Positions 52,376 through 61,599 are shown, counted from the first letter of the stretch. The stretch is DNA of 64,000 nucleotides from Lachnospiraceae bacterium (GCA_902363445.1 CABJAB010000005.1:62001-126000); one strand, 5' to 3'. A program made the numbers and translations. Notes: a model not told the origin generated them from the letters alone.

Positions 52376-52408
52376 GGCTATATCATATAGAAAAGAGAGG
52401 ATTTTGAG

Positions 52409-53506
52409 ATGAAAAGGAAAGCATTGGCACTTATGATGGCGGCGCTGCTCGCCGTAGGTCTGTTGGCTTCCTGCGGAAATAAGGACGCAAAGGAAACCAC
52501 AAAGGCGAAGGAAACGACAGCGGAAAAGACGACGAAGGCAGAAGAGACGACAAAAGCCGGAGAGACGACGAAGGCTGCGGACGGCGAGGACACGAAAGCA
52601 GGGAACGAGACTGTAAAGATTGGCGTTATCCAGTTGGCTGAGCATCCTGCCCTTGACGCGAGCTACGAAGGCTTTAAAGACGCGCTGAAAGAAGCCGGAT
52701 ATGAGGAAGGGAAAAACCTGGAATTGGATTTCAACAACGCACAGGGCGACACCTCCAACTGTGAGACGATCGCGAATAAGCTGGTGAACAACAGCAGCGA
52801 TCTGATACTGGCGATCGCGACTCCGGCGGCACAGGCAGTGGCTGGAAAGACGACGGAAATTCCGGTTCTGGCGACGGCTGTGACAGACTTTGAAGTAGCC
52901 GGGCTGGTGGAGAGCAATGACAAGCCGGGCACCAACGTCTCTGGTTCTTCCGATATGAACCCCGTAGAAGAGCAGATCTCCCTGCTTCAGGAACTTCTTC
53001 CCGACGCAAAGAAGATCGGCATCATGTACTGCTCCTCCGAAGACAACTCCATCGTACAGGCGGATCTGGCGAAATCAGTATGCGAGGCGAAGGGGCTGGA
53101 GTTTGAAGAGTTCACCGTATCGGATTCCAGTATGATCCAGTCTGTTGCAGAGTCCATGATCGGAAAAGTAGACGCAGTTTATATTCCCACCGACAACCTG
53201 CTGGCGGAGGGCATGGCTACGGTATCCATGGTGACCAATCCCAACGGACTGCCCTGCATTGTGGGAGAAGAGGGTATGGTGACCAACGGCGGTCTTGCTA
53301 CATATGGCCTTGATTATTATTCCCTTGGGAAAATGGCCGGCGAGATGGCTGTGGAGATCCTTAAAAACGGTTCTGATGTGAGCGCCATGCCGATTCGGTA
53401 TATCAGCGCGGATGACTGTACGCTGGCCGTGAATTCGGAAGCTGCGGCAGAGCTGGGCGTAAGTCTGGATGCCGTAAAGGACAAAGCGAAGGATTTGGCA
53501 GAATAA
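52409..53506 (+). CDS. ABC substrate-binding lipoprotein (TrpX-like family)
   Basis: 365 residues. Lipoprotein signal MKRKALALMMAALLAVGLLA with lipobox LLASC (Cys 21); then a low-complexity linker of TTKAEE-like repeats (residues 30-70), and an ABC_sub_bind (COG2984) domain: GVIQLAEHPALDASYEGF, AIATPAAQAVAGKT, GSSDMNPVEEQI, GLATYGLDYYSLG. In other Firmicutes this family imports tryptophan/tyrosine (TrpXYZ) or unknown solutes. Stands before its permease and ATPase. Confidence 0.88.
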   Translation: MKRKALALMMAALLAVGLLASCGNKDAKETTKAKETTAEKTTKAEETTKAGETTKAADGEDTKAGNETVKIGVIQLAEHPALDASYEGFKDALKEAGYEEGKNLELDFNNAQGDTSNCETIANKLVNNSSDLILAIATPAAQAVAGKTTEIPVLATAVTDFEVAGLVESNDKPGTNVSGSSDMNPVEEQISLLQELLPDAKKIGIMYCSSEDNSIVQADLAKSVCEAKGLEFEEFTVSDSSMIQSVAESMIGKVDAVYIPTDNLLAEGMATVSMVTNPNGLPCIVGEEGMVTNGGLATYGLDYYSLGKMAGEMAVEILKNGSDVSAMPIRYISADDCTLAVNSEAAAELGVSLDAVKDKAKDLAE

Positions 53507-53535
53507 ACGGCGATAGATGAAGGAGACGGGCGATT

Positions 53536-54465
53536 ATGGGGGTTTTATTAGCGATTCAGGGCGCCATAAGCCAGGGGATCCTCTGGGGTATCATGGCGCT
53601 GGGCGTTTATCTGACATACCGGATACTGGATGTGGCAGATCTGACCGTGGACGGCAGCTTTGCTCTGGGGGGCTGTACCTGTGCCGCACTTATCACGGCC
53701 GGTGTTAATCCATACCTGGCGGTGCTGGCAGCTATTTTAACAGGTATGGCGGCAGGCTTCATAACCGGCGTGCTGCACACGAAATGTGAGATTCCGGCGA
53801 TTCTGGCAGGAATTCTGACACAGATAGGACTGTATTCCATCAATCTAAGGATTATGGGACGTTCCAATACGCCCCTTTTAAAAGTTCCGACCATATTCAA
53901 GGGGCTGACCGGGCTGACCGGGCTTTCCCAGAACTGGGTATCGCTGATAATAGGATTGATCTTTACGGCAGTTCTTATTTCCTTCTTGTACTGGTTTTTC
54001 GGGACGGAGATTGGCTCTGCCATCCGGGCGACCGGAAATAATGAAAATATGGTCCGTTCTCTTGGCATGAACACCAACACCCATAAGGTGCTGGGGCTGG
54101 CCATCAGCAACGGCCTGGTCGCTTTATCCGGCGCCTTGGTGACACAGAGTCAGGGATACGCGGATGTAAAGCAGGGGACCGGGGCCATTGTCATTGGCCT
54201 GGCATCCATCATCATCGGTGAAGTTATCTTTGGAAAAAAGAGCAGCTTTGGCGTCAAGCTGGTTTCTGTAGTAGTCGGTTCTGTGATATACCGGATCATC
54301 GTAGCGGTAGTCCTTCAGATGGGCCTTAACACGGATGATCTGAAACTCCTTACGGCAGTACTGGTCGCGGCGGCCCTGACAGTGCCCGTTATACTGGATA
54401 AGCGGAGACAGGCGTCGAACTATGACCCGATGACAGACGGCCAGACCGGGAAAGGAGGGAAATGA
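53536..54465 (+). CDS. ABC transporter permease (TrpY-like)
   Basis: 309 residues with about nine hydrophobic segments, including GILWGIMALGVYLTYRILD and the conserved ADLTVDGSFALGGCTCAALI. A cytoplasmic-loop motif SAIRATGNNENMVRSLGMN is typical of branched-chain/TrpY-type permeases (BPD_transp_2). Follows the binding protein by 29 bp and overlaps the ATPase (ATGA). Confidence 0.86.
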   Translation: MGVLLAIQGAISQGILWGIMALGVYLTYRILDVADLTVDGSFALGGCTCAALITAGVNPYLAVLAAILTGMAAGFITGVLHTKCEIPAILAGILTQIGLYSINLRIMGRSNTPLLKVPTIFKGLTGLTGLSQNWVSLIIGLIFTAVLISFLYWFFGTEIGSAIRATGNNENMVRSLGMNTNTHKVLGLAISNGLVALSGALVTQSQGYADVKQGTGAIVIGLASIIIGEVIFGKKSSFGVKLVSVVVGSVIYRIIVAVVLQMGLNTDDLKLLTAVLVAAALTVPVILDKRRQASNYDPMTDGQTGKGGK

Positions 54466-55265
54466 GCATGTTAAGAATCAGCCATGTGAGCAAGACCTTC
54501 AATCCTGGTACGGTAAATGAAAAGCAGGCCCTGCGTGATATCAACCTGCATCTGGAGCCTGAGGATTTTGTGACGATAATCGGAGGAAACGGAGCAGGAA
54601 AATCCACGACACTTAATATGATCGCGGGTGTCTATCCCATAGACTGCGGAACTATCTTTCTGGACGGCATCAATATCTCCAGACAGCCGGAATATAAGCG
54701 GGCAGCCCTTTTGGGCCGCGTATTCCAAGATCCGATGATGGGGACTGCGGCAAATATGCAGATCGTGGAGAACCTGGCTCTGGCCCACAGAAGGGGCAGG
54801 AGACGGGGACTCAAATGGGGCGTCACAAAAGAAGAAAAAGAGGTGTTTTACGGAGAGCTTAAACGTCTCGGTCTCGGCCTCGAGGACCGCATGACATCTA
54901 AGGTGGGCCTTTTGTCCGGAGGGCAGAGGCAGGCGCTGACTCTTTTGATGGCGACGCTGCAGAAGCCGAAGCTGCTGCTTTTGGATGAGCACACGGCGGC
55001 TTTGGATCCGAGGACGGCCAAAAAGGTGCTGAACCTGACAGAAGAGATTATTGCGGAGGAGAAGCTGACGGCGTTAATGGTGACCCATAACATGAAGGAC
55101 GCCATCCGCCTGGGAAACCGGCTGGTCATGATGCATGAGGGACATATCATTTATGACGTGCGGGGAGAGGAAAAGAAGAAGCTCACCGTAGAGGATTTGA
55201 TGAAGAAATTTGAAGACGCCAGCGGCGGCGAATTTGCCAATGACCGTATGATACTGGCAGAATGA
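54462..55265 (+). CDS. ABC transporter ATPase (TrpZ-like)
   Basis: 267 residues from ATG 54462 (overlapping the permease stop; ATG 54468 is possible). Walker A GGNGAGKST, signature LLSGGQRQALTLLMA, Walker B LLLLDEHTAALD (an H in place of P, as in the family), H-loop MVTHNM. Completes the importer with the two preceding genes. Confidence 0.9.
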   Translation: MSMLRISHVSKTFNPGTVNEKQALRDINLHLEPEDFVTIIGGNGAGKSTTLNMIAGVYPIDCGTIFLDGINISRQPEYKRAALLGRVFQDPMMGTAANMQIVENLALAHRRGRRRGLKWGVTKEEKEVFYGELKRLGLGLEDRMTSKVGLLSGGQRQALTLLMATLQKPKLLLLDEHTAALDPRTAKKVLNLTEEIIAEEKLTALMVTHNMKDAIRLGNRLVMMHEGHIIYDVRGEEKKKLTVEDLMKKFEDASGGEFANDRMILAE

Positions 55266-55314
55266 GAAATAAACAGAATAGGCCGGATATTAGGCCGCAT
55301 AGGGTATATTCAGC

Positions 55315-55354
55315 GGGATACTGCTTTTTTAAAGCAGTATCCCGATTATTTTTT
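55315..55354 (+). terminator. Terminator of the ABC import operon
   Basis: GGGATACTGCTTT (55315-55327) pairs with AAAGCAGTATCCC (55331-55343), followed by a T-rich stretch. Confidence 0.9.
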
Positions 55355-55428
55355 CAGAGGAGAAACTCTGCTTTACTTTTGGGGCAGAACAGATATAATA
55401 GGATAGAGGAAGAGTGATCTGAAGGGGG

Positions 55429-56265
55429 TTGGTTGCCGTACAAAGGAAAAGAAATTCCAAAAAGGGCTTCACTTTAGTGGAGCTGATCGTAGTGATCGTG
55501 ATCATACTTGTCCTGGCCGCAGCCGTTGTGCCGTGGATAATGAGGCATATCGCCAATGCAAAAAAGGTGCCGTGCCAGTCGAACAGGAGAGCATTGATAT
55601 ATGACCTGGTGGATGCGCTTGCCATGGATGAGGCGCATACCGTCCGGGATCTGCAGCAGATGGTGGATGATTCGGAGATCAAGTGTCCGGAGGGAGGGAC
55701 TTATACCGTGATGTGCACGGGGGACCCTCTGGAGAATACGGATACTCTGCAGATCGTCTGCGACAAGCATAAAGACAGCATTTCCGGAGACGGAGGAAGT
55801 ACTCCCGCCAATCCCAATGCCGCGAGCCTGGGGCTTTGGGGAGATTTCCAGAAGTTTGCGGAACAATCTTCTCAAAAGAAAAATTATGCTTTGAGAGAAG
55901 CGTTTCTGAAGGAGTATGGGGGCCAGTGGCCGACGCTGACTGTGGACGGAGAAACTTATTATATTCAGCCGTTTTACAGTGAGTCAGCCGATTCTTCCCT
56001 GCCGATGGAGCAGAGGACATGGCTGTACGCGACGAAAGACTCCGGCACGGCCAGCAACTGGTCGGTTCCGTATGTGTTTGACCCGGTCACTCAGGAGTGG
56101 TATGAGGCGACTAAGTGGAACGGAAGCTCAGGAGGGTCAGCCAGTATCCTGGCAAAGGATGCGGATACGCTCCATGATACGATTGCAAATTCCACCCATA
56201 ACGGAACAGATAGGTCCACATGGAAAAAAGTGGATAAATTTCAGGAGGATGTACCTGGAAAGTAA
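55429..56265 (+). CDS. Type IV pilin/pseudopilin-like protein
   Basis: 278 residues. Prepilin peptidase motif KKGFTLVELIVVIVII at 11-26, with cleavage after Gly and a single N-terminal hydrophobic helix; the rest is an extracellular region rich in small polar residues (residues 100-120 contain a GGSTPANPNAAS linker) and no clear domain. TTG 55429 is the only in-frame start before the motif, though it directly abuts the AAGGGGG site. No other pilus genes (ATPase, peptidase, platform) are nearby, so it is an orphan. Confidence 0.75.
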   Translation: MVAVQRKRNSKKGFTLVELIVVIVIILVLAAAVVPWIMRHIANAKKVPCQSNRRALIYDLVDALAMDEAHTVRDLQQMVDDSEIKCPEGGTYTVMCTGDPLENTDTLQIVCDKHKDSISGDGGSTPANPNAASLGLWGDFQKFAEQSSQKKNYALREAFLKEYGGQWPTLTVDGETYYIQPFYSESADSSLPMEQRTWLYATKDSGTASNWSVPYVFDPVTQEWYEATKWNGSSGGSASILAKDADTLHDTIANSTHNGTDRSTWKKVDKFQEDVPGK

Positions 56266-56269
56266 TGGC

Positions 56270-57916
56270 TTATTCTGCGGGCAGAATATGACGTTTCTGC
56301 AGTTCCCGCTTCACGGTGGGATAGCAGTCCAAATCTGTATGGGGAAAGAATCTGGCGGCCCGCATTTTCGTCACAAAGTCTTCTGCCATCCCGAACTGGA
56401 TGTAATGAATGTTCGGCAGTATATGAGAGATTTGATTCACAAGGCGCCTGTCTGCGAGAAGACTGCAGGCGCCTTTTAATGACCCGTTTCCGACACAGGA
56501 GAAACGCTCCCTTGGCAGGTCTGGATAAAGTCCGATGGTGATCGCGGATTCCAGGTCCAGGTATTTGCCGAAGGAACCGGCCGTATAGATACGTTCTATA
56601 TCTTCTGTGGATATGCCGGTTTCTTCCAGCAGGCAGGAGACCATAGTGCTGGCCGCAGCCTTTGTGTCCAGAAAACTGTCAATGTCCATTTGAGAAAAGT
56701 ACAGGTCCTCACCCGTTTCGGAATCCTTTCCCCAAGCGTATACCACGGCCGCTTCTTCGTCTTTTAAGACGATCCGGTCAGAGCTTCCCATCAGAAGGTT
56801 TCCCTGGAGATCCATCCATCCGTTTAAGAGAAGCTGGGCCAGCAGGTCCACGATGCCGGATCCGCATATGCCTTTTGCGGGTCCGTTTCCGATCACGGTG
56901 ACAGTGAGAGCACCATCCGCGATCCTGACGGAATCTATGGCGCCAGTATCAGCGCGCATCCCGAAACGACTTATTCCGCCCTCCAGGGCCGGACCGGCGG
57001 CGCCCGCGCCGGCTACGAGAAATTCAGAGCTGCCGATGACCATCTCTCCGTTGGTGCCGATATCGATATATAGGGAGATATGGGAATCTTCCGCCATCCC
57101 TACGGCGAGAAGCCCGCTGATGATATCGCCGCCCAGATAGTTGGCGGAGGACGGAAGACAGTATACCAGCCCGGAAAAAGGAAGAGTAAACTCCCGGCCG
57201 GGAAGAAAGCCGGTTTGATTGAAGACAGGAGCGAAGGGCGACATAAAGATAGGAAAAGCATCAATATCCAGAAGGAAGTGAATCATAGTGGTATTTCCGC
57301 CGATGACCATGACAGGGCATTCAGATACGGAAATGCCGCTTTTCTTTTCCAGCTCTTTCATCAGGAAGACAAGACTGTCCACGGTTGCCTGCTGAAGCTC
57401 TTTTCGATGCTCAGGACTTGATCTGGTATAAAAGATGCGGCTTAAGATGTCTTCTCCAAATGAAATCTGGCGGTTGAAACAGCTTTCCTCTGCCAGAATC
57501 TCTCCCGTGTTCAGATTCATAAGGGCCATTGCCACCGTAGTGCTGCCGAGATCTGCGGCAAGGCCATAATGGGAACCCGCGGTATCGCCCGCTTCAATGG
57601 AAGTGATCTCCCAATTCCTGCCCGTGTATACCAGAGTAACGGTGATTTTCCAGTCTTTCTGCCGGAAGGACGGATAATCCCGGACAAGGACTGGATAGGG
57701 AAGGGAAAAGAAGGGGCGAGCCTGTTCTGAAAAAAGGGAGCGATCTTTAAGCGAAAGAGCGTCGAGGGCGTTTTGCAGGCGGTCGGCATCTCCCATTGTG
57801 TCCGAATCGGATGGTGGCGTTAATTCCAGATATATTTTCTGGCTGAGAGAACGGCCGGATTTACATGCGGGGTAAACTCCGGATATCCCGCAGATTGGCG
57901 TAGTGGTATGATTCAT
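56270..57916 (-). CDS. ASKHA-domain protein, RACo-like corrinoid activator family
   Basis: 548 residues. The C-terminal ~430 residues match the DUF4445/RACo ASKHA domain: HYGLAADLGSTTVAMALM (phosphate 1), VIGGNTTMIHFLLDI, PSSANYLGGDIISGLL, YIDIGTNGEMVI and GICGSGIVDLLAQL. RACo proteins use ATP to reactivate oxidised corrinoid proteins in methyl transfer. This one lacks the N-terminal [2Fe-2S] ferredoxin domain, so its electrons come from elsewhere or it activates another metalloprotein. AGGAGG lies 10 bases before the ATG. Confidence 0.84.
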   Translation of the reverse strand: MNHTTTPICGISGVYPACKSGRSLSQKIYLELTPPSDSDTMGDADRLQNALDALSLKDRSLFSEQARPFFSLPYPVLVRDYPSFRQKDWKITVTLVYTGRNWEITSIEAGDTAGSHYGLAADLGSTTVAMALMNLNTGEILAEESCFNRQISFGEDILSRIFYTRSSPEHRKELQQATVDSLVFLMKELEKKSGISVSECPVMVIGGNTTMIHFLLDIDAFPIFMSPFAPVFNQTGFLPGREFTLPFSGLVYCLPSSANYLGGDIISGLLAVGMAEDSHISLYIDIGTNGEMVIGSSEFLVAGAGAAGPALEGGISRFGMRADTGAIDSVRIADGALTVTVIGNGPAKGICGSGIVDLLAQLLLNGWMDLQGNLLMGSSDRIVLKDEEAAVVYAWGKDSETGEDLYFSQMDIDSFLDTKAAASTMVSCLLEETGISTEDIERIYTAGSFGKYLDLESAITIGLYPDLPRERFSCVGNGSLKGACSLLADRRLVNQISHILPNIHYIQFGMAEDFVTKMRAARFFPHTDLDCYPTVKRELQKRHILPAE

Positions 57917-57998
57917 GATGTCTGTGCCTCCTGAAAATACAAGATTATATTATTCTGTCAGTATATCATATGAAATTCATTTTTATAAAAATTTCTCA

Positions 57999-58027
57999 TT
58001 GAGTTTATAAAAAATTTATGGTACTAT
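57999..58027 (+). promoter_or_regulatory. Promoter of the purine permease
   Basis: TTGAGT (57999-58004), 17-bp spacer, TACTAT (58022-58027). A stable stem CCGGAACAA/TTGTTCCGG follows in the leader (58053-58084) but there is no purine riboswitch motif. Confidence 0.6.
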
Positions 58028-58115
58028 AGTTTCAGTTTGAAATACAGTACAGCCGGAACAAGGAAAAAGCGTTCTTTGTTCCGGTGTGTTATGTCTAAGA
58101 AACGGAGGATAAAAA

Positions 58116-59432
58116 ATGGAAAAGCTATTCAAACTGAAGAAGCATAATACCAACGTGAGAACAGAGGTTATTGCCGGTATCACTACTTTTTTTGCCATGG
58201 CGTATATTATTTTTGTGAATCCCAATTACTTGTCTGCGACAGGTATGGATTTTACAGCCGTTATGGTGGCAACATGTCTTTCAGCCGCGGTAGGGACCTT
58301 ATTGACGGCGTTTGTTGCAAATGTGCCTTTCGCTCAGGCTCCCGGCATGGGGCTTAACGCATTCTTTACTTATACTATCTGTATGGGTATGGGCTATACC
58401 TGGCAGCAGGGCCTGACGATCGTTCTGATTTCCGGTATCCTGTTCCTGATCATTGCGATCTCTCCCCTGAGAGGAAAGATTATCGCTTCTATCCCGCCTT
58501 GCCTGAAAAATGCGATTTCTGTCGGCATCGGCCTGTTCATCACTTTCGTCGGCCTTCTGAATGCCGGTATCGTAAAATGCTTCGGCCCGGAGGGCGGCAG
58601 CTATACGGATATGGGCGTGATCACAAAGGGTTCTGCTCTGCTGGCCATCATCGGTCTTCTGATCACAGCGGTCCTGATCGCCCATAAGGTAAAAGCGGCG
58701 ATTTTCATCGGAATTATTATTACGACTATCATTGGTATTCCTATGGGTGTCACCACGATGCCTGAGACGATCACCATGAGCCATATCGGCAATCTCAGCC
58801 TGACTATGTTCCAGTTCGATTTCGGAGGCCTGATGGCAATGGGCATCCTTCCGCTCATCACAGCGGTCATCAGCTTCGCCATCGTAGACTGTTTCGATAC
58901 AGTAGGGACCCTTTTGGGTACTGCGGGAAATGCGGGCATGCTGGATAAAGACGGCAACCTGCCCGGAGGTGACAAGGCTCTGATCGCGGATGCTGTTGCG
59001 ACAATCTTCGGCGCATGTGTCGGTACTTCTACTGTTACGACTTATGTGGAGTCTTCCACAGGTATCCAGGAGGGCGGCAGGACCGGTCTTGCCTCTGTGG
59101 TGACCGGCGTACTTTTCTTAGTCTGTATTCTTCTGGCGCCCATTGCGGGCATCGTACCCGGCGCGGCGACGGCTCCAGCTCTGATAATCGTTGGTGTATA
59201 TATGATGATGGGAGCGGTGAAAATCGACTGGTCTGATTTTGAGACAGCCCTTCCCTGTTTTCTGACGATCGCCATGATGCCTTTTGCATACAGCATTTCC
59301 GACGGTATTGGATTCGGATTCATTTCCTACACTGTTATTAAGCTGTTCCGCGGAAAAGCGAAAGAAGTTCCGGTACTGATCTATATTCTGTCTGCAATCT
59401 TTATCGTTATGTATGTACTGACCTTAAAATAA
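58116..59432 (+). CDS. NCS2-family purine permease (PbuG/AzgA-like)
   Basis: 438 residues with about 13 hydrophobic segments. AzgA/PbuG clade motifs: VRTEVIAGITTFFAMAYII at the N terminus, FAQAPGMGLNAFFTYTIC, FDTVGTLLGTAG, GTSTVTTYVESSTGI. Members import adenine, guanine or hypoxanthine with protons. ATG follows CGGAGGAT. Fits with upp and purL elsewhere in the window, but the exact base is unknown. Confidence 0.92.
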   Translation: MEKLFKLKKHNTNVRTEVIAGITTFFAMAYIIFVNPNYLSATGMDFTAVMVATCLSAAVGTLLTAFVANVPFAQAPGMGLNAFFTYTICMGMGYTWQQGLTIVLISGILFLIIAISPLRGKIIASIPPCLKNAISVGIGLFITFVGLLNAGIVKCFGPEGGSYTDMGVITKGSALLAIIGLLITAVLIAHKVKAAIFIGIIITTIIGIPMGVTTMPETITMSHIGNLSLTMFQFDFGGLMAMGILPLITAVISFAIVDCFDTVGTLLGTAGNAGMLDKDGNLPGGDKALIADAVATIFGACVGTSTVTTYVESSTGIQEGGRTGLASVVTGVLFLVCILLAPIAGIVPGAATAPALIIVGVYMMMGAVKIDWSDFETALPCFLTIAMMPFAYSISDGIGFGFISYTVIKLFRGKAKEVPVLIYILSAIFIVMYVLTLK

Positions 59433-59464
59433 GAGACGGTTCACAAAAGAGTGATTTGAAGATG

Positions 59465-59507
59465 AAAAAGCGGCCTGTCCGGGAGAATATCCGGGCAGGC
59501 CGCTTTT
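59465..59507 (+). terminator. Terminator after the purine permease
   Basis: AAAAGCGGCCTGTCCGG with the inverse arm CCGGGCAGGCCGCTTTT (one offset base) and T-rich ends. Confidence 0.88.
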
Positions 59508-59540
59508 ACGTTTTATTTTAGGCGGAGCGTCAGGGTATTG

Positions 59541-59568
59541 TTGACAAAGAAGAAAAACATGATATAGT
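59541..59568 (+). promoter_or_regulatory. Promoter of the marR-like gene
   Basis: TTGACA (59541-59546), 16-bp spacer, TATAGT (59563-59568). TATTGTTGACAAAGAAG matches TATTGTTGACAAGGAAG before the MFS gene. Confidence 0.75.
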
Positions 59569-59602
59569 ATTGACAAGAACCAGTGGGCAGGAGGAATAGG
59601 CT

Positions 59603-60079
59603 GTGAACAAAGGGGAGCAGGTTATAGAAGCTTTTTGGCATTTACTTAGCAAGATGATGTGGCTTAATGAATTTAAGATGAAAGAACTGCTTAAAGATTA
59701 TAAGCCTTCAGAAGTGCACTGTATTGAGTATATCGGGAAAAATTCGGATTCCAATGTGACAAGGCTTGCAAGGTATTTCCATATGACGACCGGGGCAATC
59801 ACAAAGCTGACTAAAAAGCTCATGGAAAAAGAGGTGATTGAAAGCTATCACAGACAAGAGAATAAAAAGGAACTTTATTTTAGGCTCACAGAGCGGGGAG
59901 AAGCTGTTTACGAGGTTCACGAAAAGCTGCATCAGGAATTCCAAAATCGTGACAACCCCATATTTGAGCAGATAAAAGAAGAAGATTATGAGAAGATACT
60001 CCATTTTGCCGAAGCTTACAGCGGGCATTTGGATGAAGAAATAAAAAAGCTGAATGTAAAGAGCAGAATAAAATTTTAA
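59603..60079 (+). CDS. MarR-family transcriptional regulator
   Basis: 158 residues. Winged helix core: VHCIEYIGKNSDSNVTRLARYFHMTTGAITKLTKKLMEKEVI and the wing ESYHRQENKKELYFRLTERGEAVYE. GTG 59603 follows GGAGGAATAGG. MarR proteins often repress an adjacent efflux gene; here the MFS gene ~200 bp downstream has a nearly identical promoter, suggesting both are controlled by this protein. Confidence 0.9.
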   Translation: MNKGEQVIEAFWHLLSKMMWLNEFKMKELLKDYKPSEVHCIEYIGKNSDSNVTRLARYFHMTTGAITKLTKKLMEKEVIESYHRQENKKELYFRLTERGEAVYEVHEKLHQEFQNRDNPIFEQIKEEDYEKILHFAEAYSGHLDEEIKKLNVKSRIKF

Positions 60080-60103
60080 AAATCAATTCAAATATGGAGC
60101 AAA

Positions 60104-60145
60104 AGACAGCCGATAGGATTCAAGCCGGCTGTCTTTTATTTTATA
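60104..60145 (+). terminator. Terminator between marR and MFS genes
   Basis: AGACAGCCG with CGGCTGTCT over a 13-nt loop, then TTTATTTTATT. The MFS gene therefore needs its own promoter. Confidence 0.82.
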
Positions 60146-60191
60146 AAATAGTTCGCAGAACTCTCCTGTAAAAAAGACACTTAAATTATTG

Positions 60192-60220
60192 TTGACAAGG
60201 AAGCAAAGATGACCTATAGT
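60192..60220 (+). promoter_or_regulatory. Promoter of the MFS gene
   Basis: TTGACA (60192-60197), 17-bp spacer, TATAGT (60215-60220), inside a segment nearly the same as the marR promoter. Confidence 0.78.
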
Positions 60221-60276
60221 AAATATGCTTCCATGGAAACAATATGTGTTTAGATGTGTTCTTGAAAGGAGAATTT

Positions 60277-61530
60277 ATGAACAAAACTGTGAAATTTACA
60301 TTTTCTAAAAATTTTATTTTAGTGGCAGCCGGACAGATAATATCCCTGTTCGGAAACCAGATCCTGAGATATGCTCTTCCTCTTTACCTCCTGAATCTGA
60401 CTGGATCGGCAGCCATATTTGGAACGATACAAGCGGCGGCTTTTTTGCCCATGCTCCTTTTGTATCCAGTCGGCGGCATTATAGCCGACCGGTTTAATAA
60501 AAGAAATATTATGGTGATATTGGATTTTTTTACAGGTATATTGATACTTTTATTTTGTGTCCTGAAGGGAGTGACTGATATTGTACCATTAGCGGCGGTC
60601 GTCATGATGATCTTGTATGGCATACAGGGGGCGTATCAGCCTGCCGTAAAGGCAAGTGTGCCGGTTTTGGTAGAGGCGGAGCATTTGATGCAGGCGAATT
60701 CCGTTATTGATGTGATCAGCTCTCTGTCGAGTATGGCAGGCCCAGTCATGGGAGGTATCTTATTTTCCATATCGGGGCTGTCTCCGATTCTGTACGTAAG
60801 CGCCGTCTGTTTTTTCGCATCCGCGGTCATGGAGATCTTTATTCACATTCCTTATGACAAAAAACAGAGAGAGGGCAGTATATTTGCGGCTGGTTTTCAG
60901 GATTTAAAGGGAAGCTTCCGGACCATGTTCCATGAAGAGACGGTTTTATGGAAAATGTCGTTTGTTTTTGCTTCTGTGAATTTGTTTTTGACCTCTTTAA
61001 TCCTGGTAGGGCTTCCGATCATCATAACGCAGCATCTGAGTTTTCCTCTGGATATGGCCAACCGTCTTTATGGATATGCGGAAGGGACTCTTGCTGCCGG
61101 CAATGTACTGGGAGGTATACTTGCCGGAGTATTATCAAGGAAATGGAAGCCGTCCTCGGTGTCTCCTCTTATCGCCGGCTGCGCGTTATCTGTATTTACC
61201 GGAGGGATTGCATTACAGCTTTTGAAAGCTCCGATGTTCGCATATCTGGCCTTGGTCACCTGCTGCGGGCTTCTGATGGTACTGGAGGCTCTTATTACGG
61301 TTCAGATCATGTCCTATCTGCAGCTGCTGACGCCCAGTGAACAAATCGGAAAAGTGACAGCATGTGTTCTTTGCATTTGTATGTGCGCGAATCCCGCAGG
61401 ACAGTTTTTTTATGGGATGATTTTTGAAAAAATAGGAAATGACATATATGTTCCTTTTTACATAGCCGCATGTGTTATGTTTGGGATTGGTTTTATGAAT
61501 CGGCATACATTCGATAAAGTGGGTGTCTGA
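60277..61530 (+). CDS. MFS efflux transporter
   Basis: 417 residues from ATG 60277 (GAAAGGAGAA upstream; the longer frame lacks a site). Twelve hydrophobic segments; N-terminal SLFGNQILRYALPLYLL and the loop 2-3 motif GGIIADRFNKRN typical of MFS exporters (EntS/MFS_3 type). Likely efflux of a drug or a toxic metabolite, under the MarR protein. Confidence 0.88.
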   Translation: MNKTVKFTFSKNFILVAAGQIISLFGNQILRYALPLYLLNLTGSAAIFGTIQAAAFLPMLLLYPVGGIIADRFNKRNIMVILDFFTGILILLFCVLKGVTDIVPLAAVVMMILYGIQGAYQPAVKASVPVLVEAEHLMQANSVIDVISSLSSMAGPVMGGILFSISGLSPILYVSAVCFFASAVMEIFIHIPYDKKQREGSIFAAGFQDLKGSFRTMFHEETVLWKMSFVFASVNLFLTSLILVGLPIIITQHLSFPLDMANRLYGYAEGTLAAGNVLGGILAGVLSRKWKPSSVSPLIAGCALSVFTGGIALQLLKAPMFAYLALVTCCGLLMVLEALITVQIMSYLQLLTPSEQIGKVTACVLCICMCANPAGQFFYGMIFEKIGNDIYVPFYIAACVMFGIGFMNRHTFDKVGV

Positions 61531-61548
61531 AAAATAATGGGAAAGTGA

Positions 61549-61599
61549 CAAAACTGTCACGGAAATTGTCACCGGATTGTCATGTAAAAGGGGTATGAT
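61549..61599 (+). promoter_or_regulatory. Operator-like repeats and -10 before the ABC genes
   Basis: GTGACA-aaac-TGTCAC (61545-61560) is a perfect inverted repeat; further TGTCAC/TGTCAT units start at 61567 and 61578, i.e. at 11-12-bp steps; TATGAT at 61594-61599 lacks a good -35 at 17 bp. This is typical for activator-dependent promoters with OmpR-type response regulators, similar to BceR sites as I remember them. Confidence 0.55.

Noticed and set aside
57960-58115. Purine riboswitch before the purine permease
   Set aside because: The conserved loop sequences and junction of the purine aptamer are not seen; only one simple stem is present.
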